This document shows positions 47,589 to 56,888 of a DNA stretch of 64,000 bases, piece by piece (the stretch's first letter is position 1; each line of letters starts with the position of its first letter). Location of the stretch: NCBI RefSeq assembly GCF_023635005.1, contig NZ_JAMLJM010000002.1:186001-250000 (forward strand). The letters run 5' to 3'. The notes under the pieces were generated by a model. The model was not told where the DNA came from, ran no database searches, and worked only from the letters and a program-made list of their open reading frames with translations. The position numbers and the translations under genes are program-made. The DNA is from Flavobacterium luminosum (GTDB lineage Bacteria; Bacteroidota; Bacteroidia; Flavobacteriales; Flavobacteriaceae).

Positions 47589-48863
47589 ATGCGACGCGAC
47601 GAACAAATTTTTGACTTAATTCTTGACGAGCAAGATAGACAAATTCACGGTATAGAGCTTATCGCCTCAGAAAATTTTGTGAGCGATCAGGTTATGGAAG
47701 CTGCTGGTTCATGTTTAACCAATAAGTATGCTGAGGGTTATCCTGGAAAAAGATATTACGGAGGATGTGAGGTAGTAGATATTGTAGAACAAATTGCTAT
47801 CGACAGAGCTAAAGCACTTTTTGGCGCTGAGTATGTGAATGTACAGCCACACTCTGGCTCACAAGCCAACACAGCGGTTTTTGCAGCTTGTTTGAAACCG
47901 GGTGATAAAATCTTAGGTTTTGATTTATCTCATGGAGGTCACTTAACTCATGGTTCGCCGGTTAACTTTTCTGGTAAATTATACAATCCAGTTTTCTATG
48001 GAGTAGAACCAGAAACAGGAATGTTGAATTATGATAAAATTCAAGAAATTGCTACTAAAGAGCAACCTAAATTAATCATTGCTGGTGCTTCGGCTTATTC
48101 TCGCGACATGGATTTTAAACGTTTCCGTGAAATTGCTGATTCAGTAGGAGCAATTCTAATGGCGGATATTTCTCACCCAGCAGGATTAATTGCTAAAGGA
48201 TTATTAAATGACCCAATTCCTCATTGTCATATTGTAACAACGACAACTCACAAAACTTTACGTGGACCACGTGGAGGTATGATTATGATGGGTAAAGATT
48301 TCGAAAATCCTTGGGGATTAACTACACCAAAAGGTGAAATCAGAATGATGTCTCATGTTTTAGATATGTCTGTATTCCCAGGTAATCAAGGAGGACCTTT
48401 AATGCATATTATCGCGGCTAAGGCTGTTGCTTTTGGAGAATGTTTAACAGATGAGTTCTTTACTTACGCAATGCAGGTTCAAAAAAATGCTAAAGCGATG
48501 GCTGAGGCTTTTATAAAGAGAGGTTATAACATCATTTCAGGAGGTACAGATAATCACATGATGTTAATCGATTTACGTAATAAGAATATTTCAGGAAAAG
48601 AAGCTGAAAATGCTTTGGTGAAAGCTGAAATTACGGTAAATAAAAACATGGTTCCTTTTGATGATAAATCTCCATTCGTAACATCTGGAATCCGTGTAGG
48701 TACTCCAGCTATAACTACTCGTGGACTAGTGGAAGCTGATATGGAAAAAGTAGTTGATTTAATCGACAGAGTGTTGATGAATCATACTAACGAAGAAGTT
48801 ATTGAAGAGGTTGCAGATGAGGTAAACGAAATGATGAGCGAAAGAGCAATGTTTGTTTTCTAG
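47589..48863 (+). CDS. glyA: Serine hydroxymethyltransferase
   Basis: GlyA interconverts serine and glycine with transfer of a one-carbon unit to tetrahydrofolate; it is a PLP enzyme of the cytoplasm. The 424-residue protein has [19 protein letters not shown] (in parts), [17 protein letters not shown], the HSGSQAN segment and the PLP-lysine motif [14 protein letters not shown]. It is divergent from fahA with 113 bases between starts and is followed by a strong terminator. Confidence 0.98.
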   Translation: MRRDEQIFDLILDEQDRQIHGIELIASENFVSDQVMEAAGSCLTNKYAEGYPGKRYYGGCEVVDIVEQIAIDRAKALFGAEYVNVQPHSGSQANTAVFAACLKPGDKILGFDLSHGGHLTHGSPVNFSGKLYNPVFYGVEPETGMLNYDKIQEIATKEQPKLIIAGASAYSRDMDFKRFREIADSVGAILMADISHPAGLIAKGLLNDPIPHCHIVTTTTHKTLRGPRGGMIMMGKDFENPWGLTTPKGEIRMMSHVLDMSVFPGNQGGPLMHIIAAKAVAFGECLTDEFFTYAMQVQKNAKAMAEAFIKRGYNIISGGTDNHMMLIDLRNKNISGKEAENALVKAEITVNKNMVPFDDKSPFVTSGIRVGTPAITTRGLVEADMEKVVDLIDRVLMNHTNEEVIEEVADEVNEMMSERAMFVF

Positions 48864-48885
48864 AAAATTCACAATATTCTATAAC

Positions 48886-48920
48886 AAAAAACTCCCGTAT
48901 CTTATTACGGGAGTTTTTTT
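48886..48920. terminator. Bidirectional terminator after glyA
   Basis: AAAAACTCCCGTA pairs with TACGGGAGTTTTT and is followed by T residues; it also ends the convergent beta-helix lipoprotein gene. Confidence 0.92.
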
Positions 48921-50478
48921 ATTCATTCAAATGTTGATAGGCTCCAAGGTCTGGTGGAGAGGTTCTAAAAACATTATCTACGTCAAAGGGAATTATTAAA
49001 TCGGGATTTCCTTTTCCTATAACGGAAGAAGTTGATAATATTTTCAAATTATTTTTTTGCGGATTCTTAAATTTAGGCTCATTAGGAGTTCTAAAATTAC
49101 TCACAATATTATTTTTCGAAGTTGGATTTTTTACAAAATCATAGATTGCATCAGTAAATTGATTATTGGTGTCGCTAAATCGGATTAAACTATAGCTAAT
49201 GTCGAAATTAAAAGCAGCGGCATCATTTTTTTTCAATCCAATCTCGATACTGTTGGTGCCGTAGATAATAGAATTGGTAAACGTAGCCTTTTCTAAAGGA
49301 GCAATAAAGAGCGTTTCACCATCGCTAAAGGTATTATCTAATAACACGCTAGGTGTAGAACGTGGTCCTCCTGACCAATAATTGGCAAATGTACAATGAG
49401 TAAAGGTATAATTACCGCCTAGAGTACAAGCCAAAGCATATTGACCCGCTTTGTTGATGACAATATTCTTACCGTTAATTTTTCCAGTTCTTGCTAAAAT
49501 ACCCGCTACAGTAGAATTATAAATTTGGGTGTTTTCAATTTCAACATTGGTTCCGTCGTTATTTTGTATAAATAGACCAACCGTAGCATTTTTGATAGTT
49601 AAATTCTTAAAGCGATTATTGGTACTGCCATCGGTTAAAATCACAGCAAACCATTGTCCAGGAACCTCCGAAAATTCAGGTTCTAGTCGATCTCCTTCAA
49701 AAATAATTTCATTTTCCAAAGCTGCTGTCATAGAAGGAGCTCCGTTTACATGTATGCTGGCATTGTTAGCAACAATTAAACCGGATTGATCGTGAAAATG
49801 AACTCTGGCTCCAGCATCAATAATTAGTGTTTTATTGCTTGGAACTGTTGGGAAACCATAAATCACATACGGTTTTGTATTGTTGAAATGTAATTCGTTA
49901 CCATTTTTTGGATCATTTTCATCCAAAAGATAGGCTGTAATTTTTGGATCATTATCGGATAATGACAGTCCTTCATAAGTATAACCGCCCTCGGTGTTTG
50001 GTGTGCGCTTTGGATAAATGAAATAAGCATCCTGAATTAAAGTGACTAAATCAACATCTTGTTGACGGCTCCCGGAATCAAATAAAATTTTATCGGTGTA
50101 AAGAAAGTCAGTTGGATTAGCTTCTTCAATACCAGCAGTAGCTTCAATGAAAACATATAAACTATCATTGGCTAATATTTCTACATTTTCAAAAAAAGTG
50201 CCTTTTCCGTCTCGTCCCGTCATACCATCCACCATCATTCGGTATTTCGAATTGTCTCCTTTTTCTAAGGCAATAGAAGGAATTTGGATATCGTCATTAC
50301 TTTTATTATAAACTTTTAAGGTATAAGTGCTAGAACTTATGTTAGTAAACACGGTGTCTAAATAAACCGTGTCTCTAGAAAACTCTAGGCGTCCATTGCT
50401 GGCAACCGTTTCAAAGTCTTTTCTGCAAGAAGTGAGGCATGAAATAAGTACAATTAAAATCAGAAAAGTATAGCGCAT
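48919..50478 (-). CDS. Lipoprotein with right-handed beta-helix repeats
   Basis: A 519-residue lipoprotein; the start at 50478 gives a clean signal with lipobox LTSC, whereas earlier in-frame starts would bury it in unrelated sequence. Residues about 240-450 contain parallel beta-helix repeats with the usual N-I-x-N patterns (NRFKNLTIKNATVGLFIQNN, VEIENTQIYNSTVAGIL). Such proteins are often polysaccharide lyases or surface adhesins, but no catalytic residues are identifiable. It is divergent from the menI-like gene. Confidence 0.82.
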   Translation of the reverse strand: MRYTFLILIVLISCLTSCRKDFETVASNGRLEFSRDTVYLDTVFTNISSSTYTLKVYNKSNDDIQIPSIALEKGDNSKYRMMVDGMTGRDGKGTFFENVEILANDSLYVFIEATAGIEEANPTDFLYTDKILFDSGSRQQDVDLVTLIQDAYFIYPKRTPNTEGGYTYEGLSLSDNDPKITAYLLDENDPKNGNELHFNNTKPYVIYGFPTVPSNKTLIIDAGARVHFHDQSGLIVANNASIHVNGAPSMTAALENEIIFEGDRLEPEFSEVPGQWFAVILTDGSTNNRFKNLTIKNATVGLFIQNNDGTNVEIENTQIYNSTVAGILARTGKINGKNIVINKAGQYALACTLGGNYTFTHCTFANYWSGGPRSTPSVLLDNTFSDGETLFIAPLEKATFTNSIIYGTNSIEIGLKKNDAAAFNFDISYSLIRFSDTNNQFTDAIYDFVKNPTSKNNIVSNFRTPNEPKFKNPQKNNLKILSTSSVIGKGNPDLIIPFDVDNVFRTSPPDLGAYQHLNE

Positions 50479-50552
50479 CTTTTGAATTAAATTTCGATAA
50501 AAATAGTTAAAAAGTACGAACGAACGAAATTGTTTTTTAGTCTCTTTTTTTA

Positions 50553-50579
50553 TTGATAATCTTAAAATTCGTAAATTTG
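50553..50579 (+). promoter_or_regulatory. Possible promoter of the menI-like/isochorismate synthase genes
   Basis: TAAATTTG at 50572-50579 matches the -7 element; the nearest TTG (50553-50555) is only 16 bases upstream, a base or two short. The start codon is 17 bases downstream. Confidence 0.5.
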
Positions 50580-50596
50580 GAAGATAAAATAATACT

Positions 50597-51019
50597 ATGT
50601 CTTTCGATAAAGAAAAAGTTCTTAAAAAATGTAACGATTGGTGTAAAAACACCTTAATGGAAACCCTAGGAATAGAATATGTAGATGCTGGAGAAGGTTA
50701 TTTGGTAGCCACGATGCCGGTAACTCCAAAAGTGCATCAGCCTATGGGATTACTTCACGGAGGAGCAACCGTAGCTTTAGCTGAAAGCGTGGGTAGTGCT
50801 GCTTCCATAATGTTTATTAATCATGAAAAACAAGAGGTAAGAGGAATCGAAATTTCTGCTAATCATTTAAGAAGCAAGCGTGAAGGTGTGGTTACAGCCA
50901 CTGCAAAAATAATTCACCAAGGCCGATCGATTCATTTGTGGGAGATTAAAATTGTCGATGAACAGGAAAATTTGATTTCGCTTTGTAAATTGACCAACAT
51001 GATTTTGCCAAAAAGATAA
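50597..51019 (+). CDS. PaaI-family hot-dog thioesterase, probably MenI-like
   Basis: A 140-residue single hot-dog acyl-CoA thioesterase with the HGGATVALAESVGSAAS catalytic helix, in which Glu acts as base, and the GIEISANHLRSKREG strand. Because isochorismate synthase starts two bases after it, it may hydrolyse 1,4-dihydroxy-2-naphthoyl-CoA in menaquinone synthesis. That role is inferred from position; the PaaI family covers many substrates. The two genes are almost certainly one operon. Confidence 0.85.
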   Translation: MSFDKEKVLKKCNDWCKNTLMETLGIEYVDAGEGYLVATMPVTPKVHQPMGLLHGGATVALAESVGSAASIMFINHEKQEVRGIEISANHLRSKREGVVTATAKIIHQGRSIHLWEIKIVDEQENLISLCKLTNMILPKR

Positions 51020-51021
51020 CG

Positions 51022-52080
51022 ATGAAAAGTTTGTTTGAAAAAGTTCATTTGCATCAAAAACTTCAATTGCCTTTTGTGGTTTATAGAAAACCTCATTCCA
51101 AGACATTAATAGGTGTCTTTCAGCAGGACGATCATTTGTATTTTTCAGATAGTTTTTCGGAAAAAGGATTTGTTTTTGCTCCTTTCGACGGGATGTCGGT
51201 TATCATGCTAGTCGAAAAATCTGAGGTTAAATTCAATAGTATTTATTTTGAAAATCAACCAAAATCTCATCTAGAAAACGAATCTGAGGATATAGCGGAA
51301 AAGGAAAAATTTATCTCGTTAGTAAAAAAAGGAATTTTTGCGATCAGAAGAGGGGAGTTCGACAAAGTGGTCCTTTCTAGAAAAGAAACAGTCACGATTC
51401 AAGATTTTCAAGTCGAAAATACTTTTGAAAAAATGTTACAGTTGTATCCTTCTGCCTTTTGTTATTATTGGTCGCATCCTAAAATTGGCGAGTGGATGGG
51501 GGCAACTCCAGAAAAGTTAATTCAGGCCAAAAGAAATGTTTTTAATACGATGGCATTGGCGGGCACACAACCCTATCAAGGCGATGAAGTGGTTTTTTGG
51601 AAGGATAAAGAAAAAGAAGAACAAGGATTTGTAACCGATTTTATTCTAGAGAATTTGAAACCCCATACCTTCAATGTCATGGCATCAAATCCTTATACAA
51701 CTAGAGCTGGAAATTTGCTGCATATCCGAACTGATGTAGAAGGTATCATAAATCATGATTCAAATCTGAAGAAAGTGATTGATATTCTCCATCCGACACC
51801 TGCCGTTTGTGGTTTACCTAAATTTACGGCCAAAGATTTTATCATCAAAAATGAGAACTACCAAAGGGAATTTTATACAGGCTTTTTGGGAGAATTAAAT
51901 TTTAATTTCAATACCAACGAAGAAGCGACAGATCTATTTGTAAACCTACGATGTATGAAAGTGATAGATAAAGAAACAGTGGCATTATTTGTGGGTTGTG
52001 GTATTACAAAAGATAGTAATCCCGAAGCGGAGTGGTACGAAACTGTGAACAAGTCAAAAACCATGAAAAAGGTTTTATAA
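51022..52080 (+). CDS. Isochorismate synthase (chorismate-binding enzyme)
   Basis: A 352-residue chorismate-utilising enzyme, most likely the isochorismate synthase that starts menaquinone synthesis. The conserved core includes RRGEFDKVVLSRKETV, the GEWMGATPEKLI stretch, MALAGTQPY, HIRTDVEGI, HPTPAVCGLPKF and the C-terminal LFVGCGITKDSNPEAEW. No adjacent PabA or lipoamide partner appears, which favours a MenF/EntC type over anthranilate synthase. The hot-dog thioesterase two bases upstream supports the menaquinone context. Confidence 0.9.
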   Translation: MKSLFEKVHLHQKLQLPFVVYRKPHSKTLIGVFQQDDHLYFSDSFSEKGFVFAPFDGMSVIMLVEKSEVKFNSIYFENQPKSHLENESEDIAEKEKFISLVKKGIFAIRRGEFDKVVLSRKETVTIQDFQVENTFEKMLQLYPSAFCYYWSHPKIGEWMGATPEKLIQAKRNVFNTMALAGTQPYQGDEVVFWKDKEKEEQGFVTDFILENLKPHTFNVMASNPYTTRAGNLLHIRTDVEGIINHDSNLKKVIDILHPTPAVCGLPKFTAKDFIIKNENYQREFYTGFLGELNFNFNTNEEATDLFVNLRCMKVIDKETVALFVGCGITKDSNPEAEWYETVNKSKTMKKVL

Positions 52081-52107
52081 GTAATAAATAAAATAAAAGT
52101 AAAATAA

Positions 52108-52824
52108 ATGAAGTTAGATATACTTGCCTTTGGAGCTCACCCAGACGATGTAGAATTGGGTTGTGCAGCTACAATCGCTAAAGAAATTTCTTTAGGAAAA
52201 AAAGTAGGAATTATCGATTTAACCAGAGGTGAATTAGGAACTAGGGGTTCTGCAGAAATTCGCGATACCGAAGCAGCCAATGCAGCAGAAATACTAGGAA
52301 TATCAGTTCGGGAGAATTTAAAATTTAGAGACGGATTTTTTATTAATGATGAGGTACATCAGCGCGAAATCATTAAAATGATTCGTAAATACAAACCTGA
52401 AATTGTATTGTGTAATGCTATAGACGACAGACACATTGATCATGCAAAAGGAAGTAAACTGGTTTCTGATGCGTGTTTTTTATCGGGATTACCCAAAATT
52501 GAAACAACTCTGGAAGGGAATGTTCAAGAGGCTTGGAGACCAAAATTGGTGTATCATTACATTCAATGGAAAAATATTGAACCGGATTTTGTGGTAGATG
52601 TTACTGGATTTATGGAGATAAAGATGGAGTCTATTCTAGCTTATTCTTCTCAGTTTTATAATCCCAAAGCTAATGAACCGGAAACTCCAATAACTTCTAA
52701 AAATTTTTTAGAGAGTGTTAAATATAGAGCTCAGGACTTAGGAAGGCTAATTGGAACTGAATATGCCGAAGGTTTTACAGTTGAAAGATGTTTGGCTGTC
52801 AATAGTTTAGAAAATTTATTGTAA
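52108..52824 (+). CDS. bshB1: Bacillithiol biosynthesis deacetylase BshB1
   Basis: BshB1 removes the acetyl group from GlcNAc-malate in the second step of bacillithiol synthesis. It is a 238-residue LmbE/PIG-L-type zinc deacetylase: GAHPDDVELGCAATI with metal ligands His11, Asp14 and later His in DDRHIDHAKG, and catalytic Asp13. The C-terminal YRAQDLGRLIGTEYAEGF is typical of this subfamily. Only 27 bases separate it from isochorismate synthase, so it may share the transcript. ytxJ in the same window is a second member of the bacillithiol system. Confidence 0.95.
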   Translation: MKLDILAFGAHPDDVELGCAATIAKEISLGKKVGIIDLTRGELGTRGSAEIRDTEAANAAEILGISVRENLKFRDGFFINDEVHQREIIKMIRKYKPEIVLCNAIDDRHIDHAKGSKLVSDACFLSGLPKIETTLEGNVQEAWRPKLVYHYIQWKNIEPDFVVDVTGFMEIKMESILAYSSQFYNPKANEPETPITSKNFLESVKYRAQDLGRLIGTEYAEGFTVERCLAVNSLENLL

Positions 52825-52841
52825 AATATTGCTAATTTTTT

Positions 52842-52871
52842 TTGTAAAACTGAACTTTAGTTTTATATTTG
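52842..52871 (+). promoter_or_regulatory. Promoter of tRNA-His
   Basis: TTG at 52842-52844 and TATATTTG at 52864-52871 with exactly 19 bases between them. The tRNA begins 68 bases after the -7 element, so the primary transcript has a leader. Confidence 0.8.
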
Positions 52872-52939
52872 CACTCGCAAATGAGGCTGATGCTAAGCTC
52901 AACGAGCAAAGTTTGAAAGTTTCATAAAAAAAATTAAAT

Positions 52940-53017
<78 letters not shown>

Positions 53018-53044
53018 AAGCCTTGAGAAATCAAGGCTTTTTTT
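53018..53044 (+). terminator. Terminator after tRNA-His
   Basis: AAGCCTTGA pairs with TCAAGGCTT over a GAAA loop, then a T-run. Confidence 0.9.
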
Positions 53045-53063
53045 ATGCATAAAATTTAAGGAT

Positions 53064-53101
53064 AAAAAAAAAACTCTGGTATTCACCAGAGTTTTTTTTT
53101 T
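53064..53101 (-). terminator. Terminator of the M28 peptidase gene
   Basis: AAAACTCTGGT pairs with ACCAGAGTTTT over a four-base loop with long A and T runs. It overlaps the last bases of the peptidase stop codon and works on the minus strand. Confidence 0.9.
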
Positions 53102-54131
53102 AATTTCCTGTTTTGTCAACCACAGGTCTATCTTTTCTGTTAGCTAATTCCCATGCTATTGTAAAAGCCAATTGAGTTCTTTTTGCCAACGCATCATATT
53201 CAATTTTACTAGGATCATCACCTGGTAAATGGTAATCTTCGTGTGTACCGTTAAATAAAAAAACCGATGGGATATTGTGTTTAGCAAAATTATAATGGTC
53301 AGAGCGATAATAAAAACGATTTGGATCGTTACGATCGTTGTATTTGTAATCCAGCGTCAAATTAACGTACTTTTTATTAGCTTCTTCGGTAATATTATAC
53401 AAATCGGTCGATAAATAATCAGAACCGATAACATAAACATAGTTGTTACTTTCTTTATGAAAATCATCACGACGCCCAATCATGTCTATATTGATGTCGG
53501 CTATTGTTTTCTCTAAAGGGAAAAGAGGATGTTCTGAATAATATCTTGAACCATGTAAACCGTGTTCTTCTCCAGTTACATGTAAAAATAAAATAGAACG
53601 TTTAGGTCCAAAACCTTCGTCTTTTGCTTTTTTAAATGCTTGAGCTATTTCAAGTAGAGCCACTGTACCAGATCCATCATCATCGGCACCATTATATATT
53701 TCTCCATTTTTCATCCCCACGTGATCATAATGAGCAGAAATAACAAGAATCTCATCCGGTTTTTCAGAGCCTTCAATAAAAGCCCAAATATTTTCGGAAT
53801 CACCTAATTTAGGAGCAAAAGCTCTTTGGAAATAGGAGGAAGGAATTGGTTGATAAAAAGTGGAAGCCCCTTTAGGAAAAGATATTCCGTTTTTTACATA
53901 TTGTTCGATCAGGTATTTTCCTGCCTTTTTTTGTCCTTCTTCTCCAGTGTTTCTCCCTTGCATTTCATCGGAAGCAACAATATATAAGTGTGTTTTTAAT
54001 TCTTCAGCCGTGATAGAATTCATATAATTCACAATGGCAGGCTTGACAGGTTTGGTTGTAATGGAATTCTGTGCAAAGCCACTCATAAATGAGAGCGAAG
54101 CAATAGTCCAGATAAATATTCTTCTTTTCAT
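53100..54131 (-). CDS. M28 family zinc aminopeptidase, exported
   Basis: A 343-residue peptidase with a signal peptide (SLSFMSGFAQN). The M28 metal motifs are present: HYDHVG, GADDDGSGTVALLE, the catalytic Glu pair in VTGEEHGLHGSRYY, DINIDMIG and YYRSDHYNFAKHNIPS. It likely acts in the periplasm or outside the cell to trim peptides. Upstream on the minus strand, TAACTTTG (54173-54166) is a possible -7 element without a matching TTG. The gene is monocistronic. Confidence 0.93.
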   Translation of the reverse strand: MKRRIFIWTIASLSFMSGFAQNSITTKPVKPAIVNYMNSITAEELKTHLYIVASDEMQGRNTGEEGQKKAGKYLIEQYVKNGISFPKGASTFYQPIPSSYFQRAFAPKLGDSENIWAFIEGSEKPDEILVISAHYDHVGMKNGEIYNGADDDGSGTVALLEIAQAFKKAKDEGFGPKRSILFLHVTGEEHGLHGSRYYSEHPLFPLEKTIADINIDMIGRRDDFHKESNNYVYVIGSDYLSTDLYNITEEANKKYVNLTLDYKYNDRNDPNRFYYRSDHYNFAKHNIPSVFLFNGTHEDYHLPGDDPSKIEYDALAKRTQLAFTIAWELANRKDRPVVDKTGN

Positions 54132-54192
54132 ATAGATTTAATTGGTTAACGAATGTAATTAAATCCAAAGTTAAAGTCAATAAAAATTAGGA

Positions 54193-55116
54193 TTAATTAA
54201 CATTTAGAGCACTGTAGGCTATCAAAAAAAGAATAAGTACAGAAAATAGTAAAAGATTTATAAAGCCAATGAATGAAGCTTTAAACAGCGAAAACCAAAA
54301 CTTTTCCTTGTAAAATAGACGATGCGCTTTGTAGAAATATAAAATCCACCACATGAATAGAAAGTTAGTAGAATAGTTTTCTATTACCGAAAGGGTTTCA
54401 AGTTCTAAAAACCATGATAATAAGAAAATAAATGTTGCATTGATGGTATAAGACAACAATAGCATTGAGAAATAATGAATGGTGAAAATTCCATTATCAA
54501 AATAATACCAGTTTTTCTTGTTGTGAAAGAGCTAAAGCACAAAAGCGAAAAACGGTAAAAACAAGAACAATGCTTTAGGAATGTTACTGTATAAGGATTT
54601 ATAGAATTTTTCTGAAAAGTCTTTGTCTTGAGATTGTTTGGTTACATTTTTTAAACGATCCAACAACCATTTTTCACCAGGTGTTTTTTGTTCTAAAAAC
54701 TCTTGGTCAAAGGCAAGACTATCGATTTGAATAACCTCATTTTTTTGTTTCTGCAAATTTTCTCCAATGGAAGTTATTGGTTGTGTTTTATTAGGATCTA
54801 ATGAGGTTAATAAAGACAATAAGAAAAATGTAAGGAAACTGATAAAAATATAGAGTTTGACAGGAGCTACATATTTTTTTCTTTTTCCAGACAAATACTC
54901 TAGAGTCAATTTTGCGGGATGCAATAATAAATAACGTATCGTTTTCCAGAATGCACTGTCGTAATGGACAATGTCTTCTATGGTGTGAAAAAATAGATAA
55001 TAAAAAGATTCTTTAGTTTCTATATTTTCTTGTCCGCAATTAGGGCAAAATCTTTTCTCAACTACGTGTCCGCAGTTTAAACAAGTCATGTCTTTTCTAA
55101 TTGCGTGTTTTCCCAT
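54193..55116 (-). pseudogene. DUF3667 membrane protein gene interrupted by an in-frame TAG
   Basis: The first part (55116-54532) encodes 194 residues: an N-terminal zinc ribbon (CLNCG, CPNCG), then DUF3667 core (FHTIEDIVHYDSAFWKTI) and two hydrophobic helices, ending in FLPFFAFVL-TAG. The reading frame continues unbroken after that stop for 112 further residues (LFHNKKNWYYFDNGIFTIHY and then more membrane helices) to a TAA at 54193. A single TAG at 54532-54534 therefore splits an otherwise intact 307-codon gene, consistent with a mutation from TGG or AAG. The gene follows rluD by only five bases. Confidence 0.85.
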
Positions 55117-55121
55117 ACTAT

Positions 55122-56165
55122 TTATTCTTCCTGATTAAAAACATGTGATTTAGCATACGCGCGCCATTTTTCAATACATTCGGCCATATCTTTTGGTATT
55201 TCTGTATCAAATCGCATGTATTTTTTGGTTACTGGATGTTCAAAACCTAACGTTTTAGCATGAAGGGCTTGTCTCGGTAAAATTTTGAAACAATTTTCTA
55301 CAAACTGCTTGTATTTAGAGAAAGTAGTTCCTTTTAGGATCAAATGACCTCCATAACGCTCATCGTTAAATAGCGGATGTCCTATGTGTTTCATATGCGC
55401 TCTAATTTGGTGTGTGCGCCCAGTTTCTAGGATACAAGAAACCAAAGTCACATAGCCAAAACGCTCTAATACTTTATAGTGTGTAACAGCTGGCTTACCG
55501 ATGTTTGGATCTGCATAAACAGCCATTTGCATTCGATCGGTGGCATGACGTGCTAAATTTCCTTCAATGGTGCCTTCGTCTTCTTTTACATTTCCCCAAA
55601 CGATAGCAATATATTCTCGTTCCGTTGTTTTTTCTTCAAACTGTTTGGCTAAATGAGCCATTGCAGCATCCGTTTTGGCAATTACTAGTAAACCCGAAGT
55701 ATTTTTATCAATACGATGCACCAAACCTGGGCGTTCGCTACTATTCATGGGAAGATTTTCGAAATGATAGGCTAAAGCATTTACTAAGGTGCCAGTATAA
55801 TTTCCATGACCAGGATGCACCACAAGACCTACAGGTTTGTTAATCACCAATAGCGCATCATCTTCATATACAATATCTAACGGTATATTTTCTGGAATAA
55901 TATGGTTTTCGAAAGGCGGATGCGAAAGCATTACTTTAATTTCATCAAAAGGCTTCACTTTGTAATTAGATTTTACCGGAACGCCATTGGCAAAAATATT
56001 ACCTCTCTCAGCTGCTTGTTGTATTTTATTGCGAGTAGCGTTTTCAATAAGTTGCATTAAAAACTTATCTACACGCAGTATAGATTGACCTTTGGGCGAA
56101 ATAAATTTATGATGTTCATATAATTCGTCCTCTAATTCTTCATTTTCAAAAACTTCTTTATTCAT
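55122..56165 (-). CDS. rluD: RluD-family 23S rRNA pseudouridine synthase
   Basis: A 347-residue pseudouridine synthase. Residues about 30-90 form an S4 RNA-binding domain (RVDKFLMQLIENATRNKIQQ), and the catalytic domain has HRIDKNTSGLLVIAK with the active-site Asp, VVHPGHGNYTGTLVNAL and GRTHQIRAHMKHIGHPL. RluD-type enzymes modify helix 69 of 23S rRNA; the precise target sites are inferred from the family. It sits between the PASTA gene (two bases upstream) and the DUF3667 gene. Confidence 0.93.
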   Translation of the reverse strand: MNKEVFENEELEDELYEHHKFISPKGQSILRVDKFLMQLIENATRNKIQQAAERGNIFANGVPVKSNYKVKPFDEIKVMLSHPPFENHIIPENIPLDIVYEDDALLVINKPVGLVVHPGHGNYTGTLVNALAYHFENLPMNSSERPGLVHRIDKNTSGLLVIAKTDAAMAHLAKQFEEKTTEREYIAIVWGNVKEDEGTIEGNLARHATDRMQMAVYADPNIGKPAVTHYKVLERFGYVTLVSCILETGRTHQIRAHMKHIGHPLFNDERYGGHLILKGTTFSKYKQFVENCFKILPRQALHAKTLGFEHPVTKKYMRFDTEIPKDMAECIEKWRAYAKSHVFNQEE

Positions 56166-56167
56166 TT

Positions 56168-56776
56168 TTATTCAATCACAGTTGAATCAATTTGATTGGT
56201 ACTATCTAGTTCTTCTTCATCGAAACCTATTTTACCATCTCCCAATACTAAATCTATTTTTGACATTTTTAAGACCTGTTGACCGGCTCTTACTTTTTTT
56301 CCGTTCATTCTCATCTCTAACACCATGTCTTTAGCAAGGTTAGGAATATAAGTGGTGTCACCAACTTCAAGACCTAGCGCTTTTAAGGTTGGAACTGCCT
56401 GACGGTAAGTTTTTTGAACCAATTCCGGTAAACGAACTTTTGCATAGGTTTCAGCGTTGATTTTTACATAAATCACACGGTTTTCTTTTACTTTAGATCC
56501 AGGGTGAGGATCTTGTTGTACCACAGTCAGTTTTGGGAAAGCAGGATCGTAATCAACGGTATCTAAAAGTTCATAATCTAAATCCAATTCGTCTAATTTG
56601 TCTTCCGCTTCTTCCAACGTTAGTTTACTTAGGTTTGGAACAGTAATTTCTTCGCCATGATTGGTAGTGAAATTAATCCATTGCATAAATAAAAACATTG
56701 AAAGACAAACAATTAAAAAGGCTAACCCTAGTTGTTTGAAAAAAGTAAAGCTTAAAAGAAAACGTTTCCAACTCAT
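56168..56776 (-). CDS. PASTA-domain membrane protein
   Basis: A 202-residue protein with one membrane helix (about residues 16-36) and two or three PASTA repeats outside (TVPNLSKLTLEEAEDKLDEL, VVQQDPHPGSKVKENRVIYV and VRLPELVQKTYRQAVPTL). PASTA domains bind peptidoglycan fragments or muropeptides. There is no kinase domain, so it is not a PknB-type kinase; the ligand and role are unknown. It starts the minus-strand run PASTA-rluD-DUF3667 and is divergent from ddl. Confidence 0.9.
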   Translation of the reverse strand: MSWKRFLLSFTFFKQLGLAFLIVCLSMFLFMQWINFTTNHGEEITVPNLSKLTLEEAEDKLDELDLDYELLDTVDYDPAFPKLTVVQQDPHPGSKVKENRVIYVKINAETYAKVRLPELVQKTYRQAVPTLKALGLEVGDTTYIPNLAKDMVLEMRMNGKKVRAGQQVLKMSKIDLVLGDGKIGFDEEELDSTNQIDSTVIE

Positions 56777-56860
56777 TTTAAAAGTGATTTACTGCAAACT
56801 TACATAAATTTTTTGTGTAAAATATATAAAATAGGAAAGGCTTTTGATTCAAAAAAATGA

Positions 56861-56868
56861 TACTTTTG
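56861..56868 (+). promoter_or_regulatory. -7 element upstream of ddl
   Basis: TACTTTTG matches the TAnnTTTG element; the nearest TTG (56844-56846) is only 14 bases upstream, too close for a standard promoter. The ddl start codon follows 20 bases later. Confidence 0.4.
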
Positions 56869-56888
56869 TTCAAGTACAAAAAATAAAT

